Shown: positions 1-8,638 of the stretch, in pieces
Layout: each line of letters opens with the position of its first letter
Numbering within the stretch: position 1 is the first letter of the stretch
DNA from: Planomonospora sp. ID67723
Lineage (GTDB): Bacteria; Actinomycetota; Actinomycetes; Streptosporangiales; Streptosporangiaceae
Assembly: GCF_015711605.1 (NCBI RefSeq)
Contig: NZ_JABTEZ010000005.1
Coordinates: 1 to 64,000 of the forward strand
Reading direction: 5' to 3'
Length of the DNA stretch: 64,000 nt
Made by a program: the position numbers and the translations under genes
The notes under the pieces: model-generated
The model's database searches: none
What the model was told of the DNA's origin: nothing
What the model saw: the letters and a program-made list of their open reading frames with translations, nothing else

Positions 1-39
1 CACTCGGGAGGGTGTGGGAGAGTAGGTCGCCGCCGGACA
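1..39 (+). rRNA. rrf: 5S ribosomal RNA, 3' end (partial)
   Basis: The first 39 bases match the conserved 3' end of actinobacterial 5S rRNA, with the segment GGGAGAGTAGGTCGCCGCC followed by the terminal GGACA. The 5' part, and presumably the 16S and 23S genes, lie outside the window. A hairpin terminator follows after about a dozen bases, as expected for the end of an rRNA operon. The call rests on recognising the motif, not on a covariance search. Confidence 0.88.
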
Positions 40-51
40 ATCTTTCATTGA

Positions 52-77
52 GGGCCCTCGCCTTTTGGCGGGGGCCT
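52..77 (+). terminator. rRNA operon terminator
   Basis: A GC-rich inverted repeat (arms at about 53-62 and 67-76, one G-T wobble) closes a TTTT loop. It lies directly after the 5S 3' end and fits the factor-independent terminator of the rRNA operon. Confidence 0.7.
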
Positions 78-80
78 TCG

Positions 81-156
81 TGTTTTCCCGGGGATGTTTT
101 CCCGGGGATGTTTCCGGGTGTGTTTCCCCGGGGGGGCGGGGTTCTCCGCCGGGGGG
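81..156. repeat. CCCGGGG-type short repeats downstream of the rRNA operon
   Basis: A short unit, TTTTCCCGGGGATG, occurs twice back to back at about 83-110. Related CCGGG and CCCCGGGG elements follow up to about 156. Each unit has a self-complementary CCCGGG core, so several small hairpins are possible. I see no plausible gene between 78 and 276. Confidence 0.45.
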
Positions 157-276
157 TGTTGTCTCCCGGGGGTCTCCCGGGGCCTGTCCCGGGATCCTCC
201 GTGTTCGGGATGCGGGCACGGCCGGGGAGGTGGCGCTCCGTCTCTGCCGGCTCCGAGGGAGGAGTCCGGGCCAGGC

Positions 277-564
277 TCAGCGATGAGCCGAGACGAGATC
301 CGCGTACTCCGGGTGGCGGTCGATCCACCCCTTGATGAACGGGCACCTGGGCACCACCGAGAGCCCTTCCGAGCGCGCGCCGTCGAGGACGCCCCTGGCG
401 AGTTTCCCGCCGACTCCCTTTCCTCCGGCTGAGGAGTCGACCTCGGTGTGTACGAAGATGATGGTCTTCCCGGTGCGGATGTAGTCGACGAGCCCCACCC
501 GTGCGCCGTCCAGACGGGCCTCGTATCGGCTCTGCTCCGGCACGTCGATCACAGTGATGTCCAA
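277..564 (-). CDS. Small GNAT-fold N-acetyltransferase (YjdJ-like)
   Basis: A 95-residue protein of the short GCN5-related acetyltransferase family. The acetyl-CoA pyrophosphate loop appears as GGKGVGGKLARG near residues 47-58, and the family C-terminal signature PFIKGWIDRHPEY follows. The start is a TTG with a GGAAAGG-like ribosome site upstream. Members of this family are minimal single-domain acetyltransferases of unknown substrate. It stands alone between the rRNA terminator and the Lrp gene, transcribed toward the rRNA end. Confidence 0.75.
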   Translation of the reverse strand: MDITVIDVPEQSRYEARLDGARVGLVDYIRTGKTIIFVHTEVDSSAGGKGVGGKLARGVLDGARSEGLSVVPRCPFIKGWIDRHPEYADLVSAHR

Positions 565-674
565 GACGCGTCGCCTTTCCTCGGGGACGGGGATGTCCGT
601 CGTCGACCGTACCTCCCCTCGGCGTGGGCCGGGGGAGCGCCCTGGGGCGCCGGGAGGGCTCCGCCGCCACCAGG

Positions 675-1139
675 TCAGGCGGAGGCGGTGCGCAGCAGCG
701 GCTCGATCCGGTAGGGGACCTGGACGGACAGGGCGATCGTGGTGTCGGTGCGCTGGACGGCCGGGGAGGTCAGGATCCGGGCGATGACCTCCTGCAGATC
801 GGGAGTGCTGCGGGCCACCACACGGCAGAGCAGGTCGGCCTGGCCGCTGGTGCCGTACACCTCGAGGATCTCCGGGAGGGCCTCCAGCGCCTGTACGGCC
901 TCCGCCAGGCGGCCCTGGGCTATCTGCAGGGAGACGAAGGCCAGGATGGGGTAGCCGACACCTTCGGGGGTGACCGTCGGCCCGAAATCCGCGATGACAC
1001 CGCGCGCGGTGAGCTTCTCGACGCGGGCCTGCACCGTGCCGCGGGCCACGCCGAGCAGGCGGGCGAGTTCGGTGAGGCCGACGCGCGGGTGCGCGCGCAT
1101 GGTCACCAGGAGGCGGCTGTCGAGCTCGTCGATGGGCAC
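675..1139 (-). CDS. Lrp/AsnC family transcriptional regulator
   Basis: A 154-residue protein with an N-terminal winged helix (LGVARGTVQARVEKL near residues 28-42) and a C-terminal RAM effector domain (IPYPILAF-like strand and YGTSGQADLLCRV). Both length and order are normal for the family. It starts with GTG at 1139; a CATATC-like -10 element lies close by, so the transcript may be nearly leaderless. It is divergent from the phenylalanine hydroxylase gene, so an amino-acid-responsive role in controlling that gene is a reasonable inference. Confidence 0.85.
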   Translation of the reverse strand: MPIDELDSRLLVTMRAHPRVGLTELARLLGVARGTVQARVEKLTARGVIADFGPTVTPEGVGYPILAFVSLQIAQGRLAEAVQALEALPEILEVYGTSGQADLLCRVVARSTPDLQEVIARILTSPAVQRTDTTIALSVQVPYRIEPLLRTASA

Positions 1140-1259
1140 GCCATCAGGCTAGGCGATATGACCAGCATGAGCCAGGACTGACCATGCGATACTGCACGAT
1201 TCGCCCACCCGAACTGCTCGCTCTTGCCAGCGATTCCGAGAATTGCTGTCATTTCATAC
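1140..1259. promoter_or_regulatory. Shared divergent promoter region, Lrp gene / phhA
   Basis: These 120 bases separate the Lrp start from the first in-frame ATG of phhA. They contain related half-sites (CCAGCATGAGCC and GACCATGCGATAC near 1160-1195) that could be Lrp-type operators. No clear SD precedes the ATG at 1260. The operator assignment is inference. Confidence 0.45.
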
Positions 1260-2147
1260 ATGTTCGAGGAAGCACAGTACTTCGCACCGGTGGCGACTCG
1301 TGACGACGGCACGGTCGAGGTCGAGCTCGCCGCGAGTCACCCCGGTTTCGCGGACCCCGTCTACCGGGCCCGCCGCAACGCCATCGCCGCGCTCGCGATC
1401 GGGTACGTACCCGGCACGCCGATTCCGACGGCCGAGTACACCGAGCAGGAACACGAGGTGTGGCGCATCGTCAGCCGGGAGCTGGCGATCAAGCATCGCA
1501 AGTACGCGACCGCCGAGTACCAGGACGCGACCGAGCGGCTGAACCTGCCCGGCGAGCGCATCCCGCAGCTTCAGGAGGTCGGCGACCTGCTGAAGCCGCT
1601 GACCGGTTTCCGCTACCTCCCTGCCGCGGGGCTGGTGCCGTTGCGGGACTTCTACGGGGTCCTGGCAGACGGCTTCTTCCACTCGACGCAGTACATCCGG
1701 CACCACTCCACGCCGCTCTACACACCCGAGCCGGATGTGATCCACGAGGTGATCGGGCACGCCAACGCCCTCGCCTCCGATCGTTACGCGCGGCTCTACC
1801 GGCTGGCGGGGCGCGCGGCGCGGCGGGTGGAGACCGAGCAGGCGCTGGAGTTCATCTCCAAGATCTTCTGGTTCACGCTGGAGTTCGGCGTGATGACCGA
1901 CCAGGACGAGCTGCGGGCGTACGGCGCCGGCATCCTTTCGTCCTACGGGGAGATCGAGGAGTTCCGCGGGATGGACATCCGCCCGCTGGACCTCGTCGCC
2001 ATGGGCACCACCGATTATGACATCACGAAATATCAGGATGTGTTGTTCCGGGCGGACTCGCTGGAGCACCTGGAGGACGTCGTCGGAGAATTCTGGTCGA
2101 GCTGCGACGACGAAACGGTTCTCCGCCTGATGGCCCAGGCCCGCTGA
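1260..2147 (+). CDS. phhA: Phenylalanine 4-monooxygenase (phenylalanine hydroxylase)
   Basis: A 295-residue aromatic amino acid hydroxylase that converts phenylalanine to tyrosine using pterin, O2 and non-heme iron. The iron-binding facial triad is visible: PDVIHEVIGH supplies two histidines near residues 162 and 167, and WFTLEFGV supplies the glutamate near 208. I chose the ATG at 1260, which begins MFEEAQYFAPV; a TTG at 1224 would add 12 residues with no better ribosome site. No regulatory ACT domain is present, as usual for bacterial enzymes. The gene ends at a strong terminator and is divergent from an Lrp regulator, suggesting a catabolic or tyrosine-supply unit. Confidence 0.92.
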   Translation: MFEEAQYFAPVATRDDGTVEVELAASHPGFADPVYRARRNAIAALAIGYVPGTPIPTAEYTEQEHEVWRIVSRELAIKHRKYATAEYQDATERLNLPGERIPQLQEVGDLLKPLTGFRYLPAAGLVPLRDFYGVLADGFFHSTQYIRHHSTPLYTPEPDVIHEVIGHANALASDRYARLYRLAGRAARRVETEQALEFISKIFWFTLEFGVMTDQDELRAYGAGILSSYGEIEEFRGMDIRPLDLVAMGTTDYDITKYQDVLFRADSLEHLEDVVGEFWSSCDDETVLRLMAQAR

Positions 2148-2201
2148 ACCGGCGGCCCAGGTTCGCTGAAGGGACGCCGCATCGCGGTCCGTCCGGTAAA
2201 G

Positions 2202-2263
2202 AGAAAGTCCCCGGCGTGTCAGTCGCTGGCCAACGACGTCCGCACCGGGGACTTTCTTTTTTG
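2202..2263 (+). terminator. Intrinsic terminator of phhA
   Basis: Perfect 13-bp arms (AGAAAGTCCCCGG at 2202-2214 and its complement at 2245-2257) are followed by a T-rich tract (CTTTTTTGTTTT). The loop is about 30 bases. This is the most classical rho-independent terminator in the window. Confidence 0.9.
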
Positions 2264-2388
2264 TTTTCGGGATGCTCACGTCATCGCTTTTCCCGTGGGT
2301 CGGGAAGGAATGACTGGGGACCATCCCCGGAGGGCGGGTGCCCGGCCCGCGGAGCCGGGCGCCCGTCACCGTTCGGCAGAGAGACGCC

Positions 2389-2580
2389 TCAGTTCTCGAT
2401 GATGCCCAGGAGCGCGAGGTCGATGAGGTCGTTCAGGATCTCGTTGTGGTTGCTGTCGTCGATGACGTAGGTGGTGCTGGGCTTGTGCCAGTCGTCAGCC
2501 GAGGCGGCGGCGGCGGTGGCCAGCCCAGCGGCGCCCAGGATGCTTGCGATGGCCGCACCGGCGAGAATACGACGGATCAT
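2389..2580 (-). CDS. Small secreted peptide, 63 residues
   Basis: The start is ATG at 2580, preceded by GGAGG seven bases upstream. The longer reading frame beginning at 2721 has no such support. The product begins MIRRILAGAAIASILGAAGL and has a clear Sec signal peptide ending near residue 30 (AAAASA). The mature part is only about 33 residues: acidic and polar first (DDWHKPSTTYVIDDSNHNEI), then a short hydrophobic tail (LNDLIDLALLGIIEN). It has no cysteines and I do not recognise the family. It resembles the short secreted peptides common in spore-forming actinomycetes. Function unknown. Confidence 0.72.
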   Translation of the reverse strand: MIRRILAGAAIASILGAAGLATAAAASADDWHKPSTTYVIDDSNHNEILNDLIDLALLGIIEN

Positions 2581-2890
2581 GATGCTTCCTCCATGGAAAC
2601 GAAACGGGGAACTTCTGGAGACTCCTGCTGTAAGCCGTAACCGGCTGACTGCTCGTTGTCGCGAATAACAATCTCGCACCGCAGGCACCGATTCAACGTC
2701 GTCGCGCCACGTTTCGGTCAAAGGCTCATGGCGCTTCTTTGATGGTGAAGCCGCATTTATCGCAGGAGATCCGCCGCTTTCCCGGATGGGATGCGATTCA
2801 GCCCTTTCGCATCCATGGGAGAAGATTCTTTTTTCCGAATGTGCATGTCATTTCGGGCATAAAAGGAATGCCGGATGTGTCAGACGGGGT
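2581..2890. other. Non-coding, relatively AT-rich intergenic region
   Basis: About 310 bases between the small secreted peptide and the regulator hairpin. Base composition drops clearly below the surroundings (for example around 2640-2680 and 2810-2880). It probably holds the promoter of the secreted-peptide gene near 2600-2720. I see no gene here. Confidence 0.5.
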
Positions 2891-2927
2891 GGGCGCGCCG
2901 GCGGGAGGAAGTGCCGCCGGCGCGCCC
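2891..2927 (-). terminator. Hairpin terminating the pst operon
   Basis: Perfect 14-bp inverted repeat (2891-2904 with 2914-2927, GGGCGCGCCGGCGG and its complement) with a 9-base loop. It lies just downstream of the response-regulator stop on the minus strand. There is no T-run, as is common for actinomycete terminators. Confidence 0.6.
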
Positions 2928-2948
2928 GGGCCCGCGCGGAAGCGGCCG

Positions 2949-3665
2949 TCAGGAACGCTCGACCAGGCGGTAGCCCACGCCGCGCACGGTCTGGATGAGC
3001 TGGTCGTCGGTGTCCCCGAGGCGGGCGCGCAGCCGTTTGACGTGCACCGCGATCGTGTTGGTGGAAGTGGTGTCCGTGGAGTTCCACACGTGCCGCATGA
3101 TCTGCTCGCGGGTGACCGTGCGCTGCGCGTTGCGCATCAGGTAGTGCAGCAGCTCGAACTCGCGCAGCGGGAGGTGGACGATCCGGCCGTCCACCTTCAC
3201 CTGGTACGCGTTGACGTCGAGCTCCACGTTGCCGACCACGAGCGTCCGGCGGACCCCCGGATCGCCCACGATCGCGGCCTGCACGAGCGGGAGGAGCTCG
3301 GGCACCCGGTACGGCCGGGCCACGCACGCGGTGGCTCCGGCCGCGAGCGCCTGAACCGCCTGCTCGGCGTGGCCCTCGCCCACACCGAGCAGAACGGGGA
3401 CCGCCCGCGTCAGCCGTACGGCGCGGATGAACTCCACCGCGCCGATGACCGGCAGCGAGGCGCTGACGAGCACGACGTCGGGCCGGAGCGCTCCGGCCTG
3501 CAACAGGGCCTGGGCGCCGTCGGCGACGCCCGTGACCTCGACCCCCTCTTTCCCGAGGATCACGGTGAGCTCGTCGACCAGGGCCGGCTCCGGGTCGGCC
3601 ACCAGCAGAATGGGCGCTGTCCGTGTGTCCTCGTCCACTTCGGGTGCCGCCTGCGGTTGGATCAC
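2949..3665 (-). CDS. OmpR-type winged-helix regulator with a degenerate (non-phosphorylatable) receiver
   Basis: A 238-residue protein with a receiver-like domain (about residues 18-130) and an OmpR/PhoB winged helix (about 140-236, ending RGVGYRLVERS). The receiver has lost its chemistry. The phospho-acceptor Asp is Ser68 in VVLVSASLP, one of the two pocket acids is Ala23 (LLVADPE), and the conserved KP is RP (CVARPY). The start is GTG with GGAGG six bases upstream, 46 bases after pstB, so it is probably co-transcribed with the pst genes. By analogy with GlnR-type orphan regulators it should act without phosphorylation. It could feed back on phosphate uptake, but its targets are unknown. Confidence 0.85.
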   Translation of the reverse strand: MIQPQAAPEVDEDTRTAPILLVADPEPALVDELTVILGKEGVEVTGVADGAQALLQAGALRPDVVLVSASLPVIGAVEFIRAVRLTRAVPVLLGVGEGHAEQAVQALAAGATACVARPYRVPELLPLVQAAIVGDPGVRRTLVVGNVELDVNAYQVKVDGRIVHLPLREFELLHYLMRNAQRTVTREQIMRHVWNSTDTTSTNTIAVHVKRLRARLGDTDDQLIQTVRGVGYRLVERS

Positions 3666-3711
3666 CCGGATCCTCCAAGTAGGGATGTGCGAAGCCTGTC
3701 GGGGCGGATCC

Positions 3712-4608
<897 letters not shown>

Positions 4609-4616
4609 TGCGTTTC

Positions 4617-5507
4617 TCACCAGCGCTTCTGGTAGCGGTTACGGAGCCAGATGGCGACGGAGTTCATCAGCAGCAGGATCGCCAGGAGGATGACGATCGC
4701 GGCGGCCGCCAGGACGGCGAACTCCTCCTGGGGGCGGGTGATGAAGTTGTAGATCTGCAGGGGCAGCACGCTGAAGTTGCTCCAGACGCCCTCCGGGTTG
4801 AACCGGACCAGCGTCGCGGCGCCGAGCATCAGGAACGGCGCGGCCTCACCGATCGCCCGGGACAGGGCCAGGATGGAGCCGGTCGCGATACCGGGGATGG
4901 AGGCCGGGAGCACCTGCCGGTAGATCGTCTGCCACTGGGTGGCCCCCAGCGCCAGCGAGCCCTCGCGGATCGAGGCGGGCACCGCGCGGATGGCCTCGCG
5001 CGCCGAGATGATCACGATGGGCAGCACGAGCAGCGAGATGGTCATCGCGCCGGTCATGACGGTGAAGCCGAACTGCATCCAGCGGGCGATCATGCCCAGG
5101 CCGAGGATGCCGTAGACGATCGAGGGAACCGCGGCGAGGTTGGAGATGTTCAGCTCGATCAGGCGGTTGTACCACTTGGTCTTGTCGGCGTACTCCTCCA
5201 GGTAGATCGCGGCCAGGATCCCGGTGGGCAGAGCCATCAGGGCGGTCAGGCCGATGATCCAGAGGGTGCCGAAGATGCCGGACTGGATGCCGGCGTTCTC
5301 CGGGCGGCGGATCGAGGGCTGGTTCTCCCACAGCCGCGCGTCGAGCCGGGGCCAGCCCTCCTCGACCACGTAGACGACCAGCATGGTGAGGAAGACGATC
5401 GCGATCGCCAGGCTCGCCAGCAGCGCGATGCGGAACAGGTGCTCCTTGAGCGGGCGCCCCTTGCTGGCGAGCTGCACCGTGGAGCGGGGCGTGGACAGGA
5501 TGGCCAT
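4617..5507 (-). CDS. pstA: Phosphate ABC transporter permease PstA
   Basis: A 296-residue inner-membrane permease with about six membrane segments. The inner-membrane component signature ([10 protein letters not shown] preceded by ALSRAIG) lies near residues 218-232. With PstC it forms the channel for phosphate. Its ATG overlaps the pstC stop by one base (TGATG), indicating translational coupling. Length is normal for the family. Confidence 0.93.
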   Translation of the reverse strand: MAILSTPRSTVQLASKGRPLKEHLFRIALLASLAIAIVFLTMLVVYVVEEGWPRLDARLWENQPSIRRPENAGIQSGIFGTLWIIGLTALMALPTGILAAIYLEEYADKTKWYNRLIELNISNLAAVPSIVYGILGLGMIARWMQFGFTVMTGAMTISLLVLPIVIISAREAIRAVPASIREGSLALGATQWQTIYRQVLPASIPGIATGSILALSRAIGEAAPFLMLGAATLVRFNPEGVWSNFSVLPLQIYNFITRPQEEFAVLAAAAIVILLAILLLMNSVAIWLRNRYQKRW

Positions 5508-6448
5508 CAGTCGTAGACCTCGCGATACTTCTGGACCATGCGGGCGCTGAGGTAGTTCATGGCGAAGGTCATGATGAACAGCAGCGACCCCACCGCGAAG
5601 ATGGTCTTGTAGGCGACGGAGCCGACCGAGGCGTCGCCCGAGCCGGCCTGGGCGATGAACGCCGCCATCGTCGCCATCTCGTTGCCGGGGTAGAGCGTGA
5701 ACACCGACTTGAAGCCGCCCGCGATCGCGACGATCATCGTCTCGCCCGCGGCCCGGGAGACGGCCAGGATGATGGCGGCGACGATGCCGGAGAACGCGGC
5801 GGGCACCACGACCCGGACCGAGGTGAGCATCTTGGAGGCGCCGAGCGCGTAGGAGCCCTCACGCAGACCGTTCGGCACCGCGGCCATCGAGTCCTCCGAC
5901 AGCGACGCGACGATCGGGACGATCATCACGCCGACCAGGAGGCCCGCGCTGAGCGCGTTCTTGGCCTCCAGATCCAGGAAGGGGAACACGTCCCGCAGCA
6001 CCGGGGTGACGAAGGTCAGGGCGAAGAAGCCGAAGACCACCGTGGGCACGCCCGCCAGGACCTCCAGCACCGGCTTGAAGATCTTTCGGGTGCGCACGCT
6101 GGCGTACTCCGACAGGTAGATCGCGGCGGCCAGGCCGAGCGGCACGGCGACCACGACCGCGATCAGCGTGATCTCCACGGTGGCGACGATGATCGGCCAG
6201 ACGCCGAAGGCCGGCGGGCTGAACAGCGGTCCCCAGGTCGTGGAGCCGAAGAACTCGCCGAGGCTGACCTCGCCGAAGAACTCGATGGTCGGCTCCAGCA
6301 GGGCCGCGACGATGCCGATCGTGGTGGCGATCGACACCAGCGCGGCGAGCATGAGGACCGCCTTGACGACGTACTCCCCGTAACGCGGGCGCGACCGCGC
6401 CAGGGACCGGGAGGCCCCTGACACGGTCGTACGGTGCTGTGCCGACAT
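5507..6448 (-). CDS. pstC: Phosphate ABC transporter permease PstC
   Basis: A 313-residue permease with six predicted membrane helices. The cytoplasmic loop motif ILAVSRAAGETMIVAIAGG contacts PstB. The N-terminal tail is Arg/Ser-rich. Its ATG overlaps the pstS stop by one base. It sits between pstS and pstA in a tightly coupled operon. Confidence 0.93.
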   Translation of the reverse strand: MSAQHRTTVSGASRSLARSRPRYGEYVVKAVLMLAALVSIATTIGIVAALLEPTIEFFGEVSLGEFFGSTTWGPLFSPPAFGVWPIIVATVEITLIAVVVAVPLGLAAAIYLSEYASVRTRKIFKPVLEVLAGVPTVVFGFFALTFVTPVLRDVFPFLDLEAKNALSAGLLVGVMIVPIVASLSEDSMAAVPNGLREGSYALGASKMLTSVRVVVPAAFSGIVAAIILAVSRAAGETMIVAIAGGFKSVFTLYPGNEMATMAAFIAQAGSGDASVGSVAYKTIFAVGSLLFIMTFAMNYLSARMVQKYREVYD

Positions 6449-7452
6449 CAGCTCTGGCTCTTCAGGGCCGTGATGTCCGCCTTGAGCTTGGCCTCCTGCT
6501 CGGCGTTGAGCGGGATGAACTTCGCGTCCTTGGCGATGGCGTTGATGTTGCCCGCGTAGTAGTCGAGGAAGGCCGCGACCTCGGGCCGCTTGGCGGCGGT
6601 GGCCGACGGGTAGATGAACAGCGGGCGGGCCAGCGGGGTGTACGTGCCGCCCTGGGCCGTCTCGACGCTCGGGGCGACGCAGCCGCTGCCGGAGTCGACC
6701 TCCACGGCCTTCAGCTTGTCGGCGTTCTCCTCGAAGTAGGTGAAGCCGAAGTAGCCCAGGCCGCCCTTGGTGCCCGAGACGCCGGTGACGATGTCGTTGT
6801 CGTTCTCCGAGGGGCTGTAGTCCTTGCGGCTCGCGCCCTCCTCACCGTTGATCTCGTCGGTGAAGTAGTCGAACGTGCCGGAGTCGGTGCCCGGGCCGTA
6901 GAGCTTGAGCTCCTCGGCGGGGAACTTGGGGTCGACGTCCTTCCAGGTCTTGACCTTGCCCTCGGCCGCCGGCTCCCACATCTTCTTGAGCTGGTCGGTG
7001 GTCAGGCAGGTGGCCCAGTCGTTCTCCTTGGAGACCACGACGGTCAGGGCGTCGGTGGCCACCGTGAGCTCCGTGAACTTGATGCCCTTGGCCTCGCAGG
7101 CGGCCTTCTCCTCGTCCTTGATCGGCCGGGAGGCGTTGGAGATGTCGGTCTCGCCGGCGCAGAACCGCTCGAAGCCGCCGCCGGTGCCGGAGGTGCCGAC
7201 CGGGATCTTCACCTGGGGCTGCTCCTCGCCGAACAGCTCGGTCGCGGCCTGGGTCAGGGGCGCCACGGTGCTGGAGCCGTCGACCTTGATCTCGCCGCTC
7301 AGCTGCCCGCCGGCCTGCGAGTCGGAGGAGGCGGCGGCAGAGGAGGTGCTGTCGCTGCTGCCGGGCTTGGCGTTGCCGCCGCACGCCGCCGCGAGCGAGA
7401 CGACGAGCGCGGCCGTCGCGACCGCGCTGAGGCGGCGCTGTCCACTGGTCAC
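6448..7452 (-). CDS. pstS: Phosphate-binding lipoprotein PstS
   Basis: A 334-residue extracellular substrate-binding protein. I chose GTG 7452 (AAGGA upstream), giving MTSGQRRLSAVATAALVV and then the lipidation site AAACGG near residue 26. Phosphate-binding motifs are visible: GSSTVAPLT, PVGTSGTGGGFERFC and NASRPIKDEE. The linker after the lipid cysteine is Ser-rich. It is first in the pstSCAB operon and is preceded by a Pho-box-like direct repeat, so phosphate starvation control through PhoP is expected. No phoU is in the window. Confidence 0.93.
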   Translation of the reverse strand: MTSGQRRLSAVATAALVVSLAAACGGNAKPGSSDSTSSAAASSDSQAGGQLSGEIKVDGSSTVAPLTQAATELFGEEQPQVKIPVGTSGTGGGFERFCAGETDISNASRPIKDEEKAACEAKGIKFTELTVATDALTVVVSKENDWATCLTTDQLKKMWEPAAEGKVKTWKDVDPKFPAEELKLYGPGTDSGTFDYFTDEINGEEGASRKDYSPSENDNDIVTGVSGTKGGLGYFGFTYFEENADKLKAVEVDSGSGCVAPSVETAQGGTYTPLARPLFIYPSATAAKRPEVAAFLDYYAGNINAIAKDAKFIPLNAEQEAKLKADITALKSQS

Positions 7453-7492
7453 GGTATGTTCCTTCTCCGTAGTGAGATCCGTTCTCAACGAC

Positions 7493-7530
7493 TCCGATGT
7501 AACCGGTCCAAAGTGAACGGAAGTGAAACG
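7493..7530 (-). promoter_or_regulatory. Candidate Pho box upstream of pstS
   Basis: On the minus strand the segment reads GTTTCACTTCC, GTTCACTTTGG and, after three bases, GGTTACATCGG. These resemble the 11-base direct repeat unit (GTTCACC-like) bound by PhoP in actinomycetes. It ends about 40 bases upstream of the pstS GTG. Spacing of the TTCAC cores is 10 rather than 11, so the match is good but not perfect. Confidence 0.6.
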
Positions 7531-7740
7531 AGCCATGACCGCCGCTGGAAGAGTGGGCATGCTCGTGTGAATGCCGTCCGACGAGACCCCCTCCTCTCGC
7601 CACGTGGGCTTTCACGATTCTGGAACGTGACAGGAAAGCGGCCTGTCTCCATCTTCGCCCGCCCCGGTCGGAGGTTTCCGGCCGGGTCCCGCCTCGGCGG
7701 GGCGCCGGGGGCCGGCGTGCTTCGCCCCGGGCCCGGCCGG

Positions 7741-8625
7741 ATGGCATCCTTCGGTCATGGGTTTTGGCATGCGAGCCGTCTTCGCGGGTGTCGCCGGCCG
7801 CAGGAAGGGCCGGCGACCCCGGTGAGGATCGTCGAGGATCTCGGCGCCTCGCATGCCTGGCGGCTGCACCGGGCGGAACTTCCCGGCGGTCGCCCCGCCT
7901 TCGTGAAGACGGGACGGGTTAACCTTCTGTTCACCTCCGAGGCGGCCGGGCTCCGCTGGCTGGGGGAGGCGGGGGCGGTGGCCGTGCCGGAGGTGATCGA
8001 GGCCTCCGACGACAGGCTCGTGCTGTCGTGGGTGGAGACCGCCCGGCCCGGCCCCGAGGCGGCCGAGCGGTTCGGCCGCGACCTGGCCCGGATGCACGGC
8101 GCCGGGGCGGCGGGATTCGGCGCGCCGTGGCCCGGGTTCATCGCGGAGCTGCCCATGGACAACGCGCCCGCAGACGACTGGCCGTCGTTCTACGCCTCCC
8201 GCCGCGTCCTTCCCTTCGTACGGCGCGCGCGCGACGAAGGGTGGCTCGACGCGGGGGACGCCGCCCTCCTCGACCGGGTCTGCTCCCGCATGGCGGACAT
8301 CGCGGGGCCCGGCGAGCCGCCCAGCCGCATCCACGGCGACCTGTGGAGCGGGAACGTGCTGTGGTCGGCGGACGGCGCCGTCCTGGTGGACCCGGCCGCG
8401 CACGGCGGGCACCGCGAGACCGACCTGGCGATGCTCGGGCTGTTCGGTGCCCCGCACCTGGACCGGATCCTCACCGCCTACGCGGAGGAGTCACCGCCGG
8501 CCGCGGGCTGGCGCGAGCGCGTGCCCCTCCACCGGCTGCACCCGCTGCTCGTGCACGTCTGTCTGTACGGCCGGGCCTACCGGGACGGCTTGCTGGCCGC
8601 CGCCGCGCGCTGCCTGGGGATCTAG
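7741..8625 (+). CDS. Fructosamine kinase family protein
   Basis: A phosphotransferase of the fructosamine-3-kinase/APH fold, which repairs glycated amines by phosphorylating ketoamines. It shows the ATP-binding lysine in PAFVKTG, the catalytic HGDLWSGNVLW and a metal-binding DPAAHGGHRETDL. From ATG 7741 it has 294 residues, close to the family length. A GTG at 7822, with AGGAAGG about 13 bases upstream, would give 267 residues and a short first lobe. The start is therefore uncertain. It is convergent with hisN, with only 13 bases between the stops. Confidence 0.8.
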   Translation: MASFGHGFWHASRLRGCRRPQEGPATPVRIVEDLGASHAWRLHRAELPGGRPAFVKTGRVNLLFTSEAAGLRWLGEAGAVAVPEVIEASDDRLVLSWVETARPGPEAAERFGRDLARMHGAGAAGFGAPWPGFIAELPMDNAPADDWPSFYASRRVLPFVRRARDEGWLDAGDAALLDRVCSRMADIAGPGEPPSRIHGDLWSGNVLWSADGAVLVDPAAHGGHRETDLAMLGLFGAPHLDRILTAYAEESPPAAGWRERVPLHRLHPLLVHVCLYGRAYRDGLLAAAARCLGI

Positions 8626-8638
8626 GGGACTGCCGGAT

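Noticed and set aside
1-276. tRNA gene after the 5S rRNA
   Set aside because: No cloverleaf or TTC-type T-arm motif can be found; only GC hairpins and short repeats are present.
6439-8625. A 728-codon open frame covering pstS antisense and the fructosamine kinase
   Set aside because: Only the last 294 codons form a recognisable protein. The upstream part is antisense to pstS.
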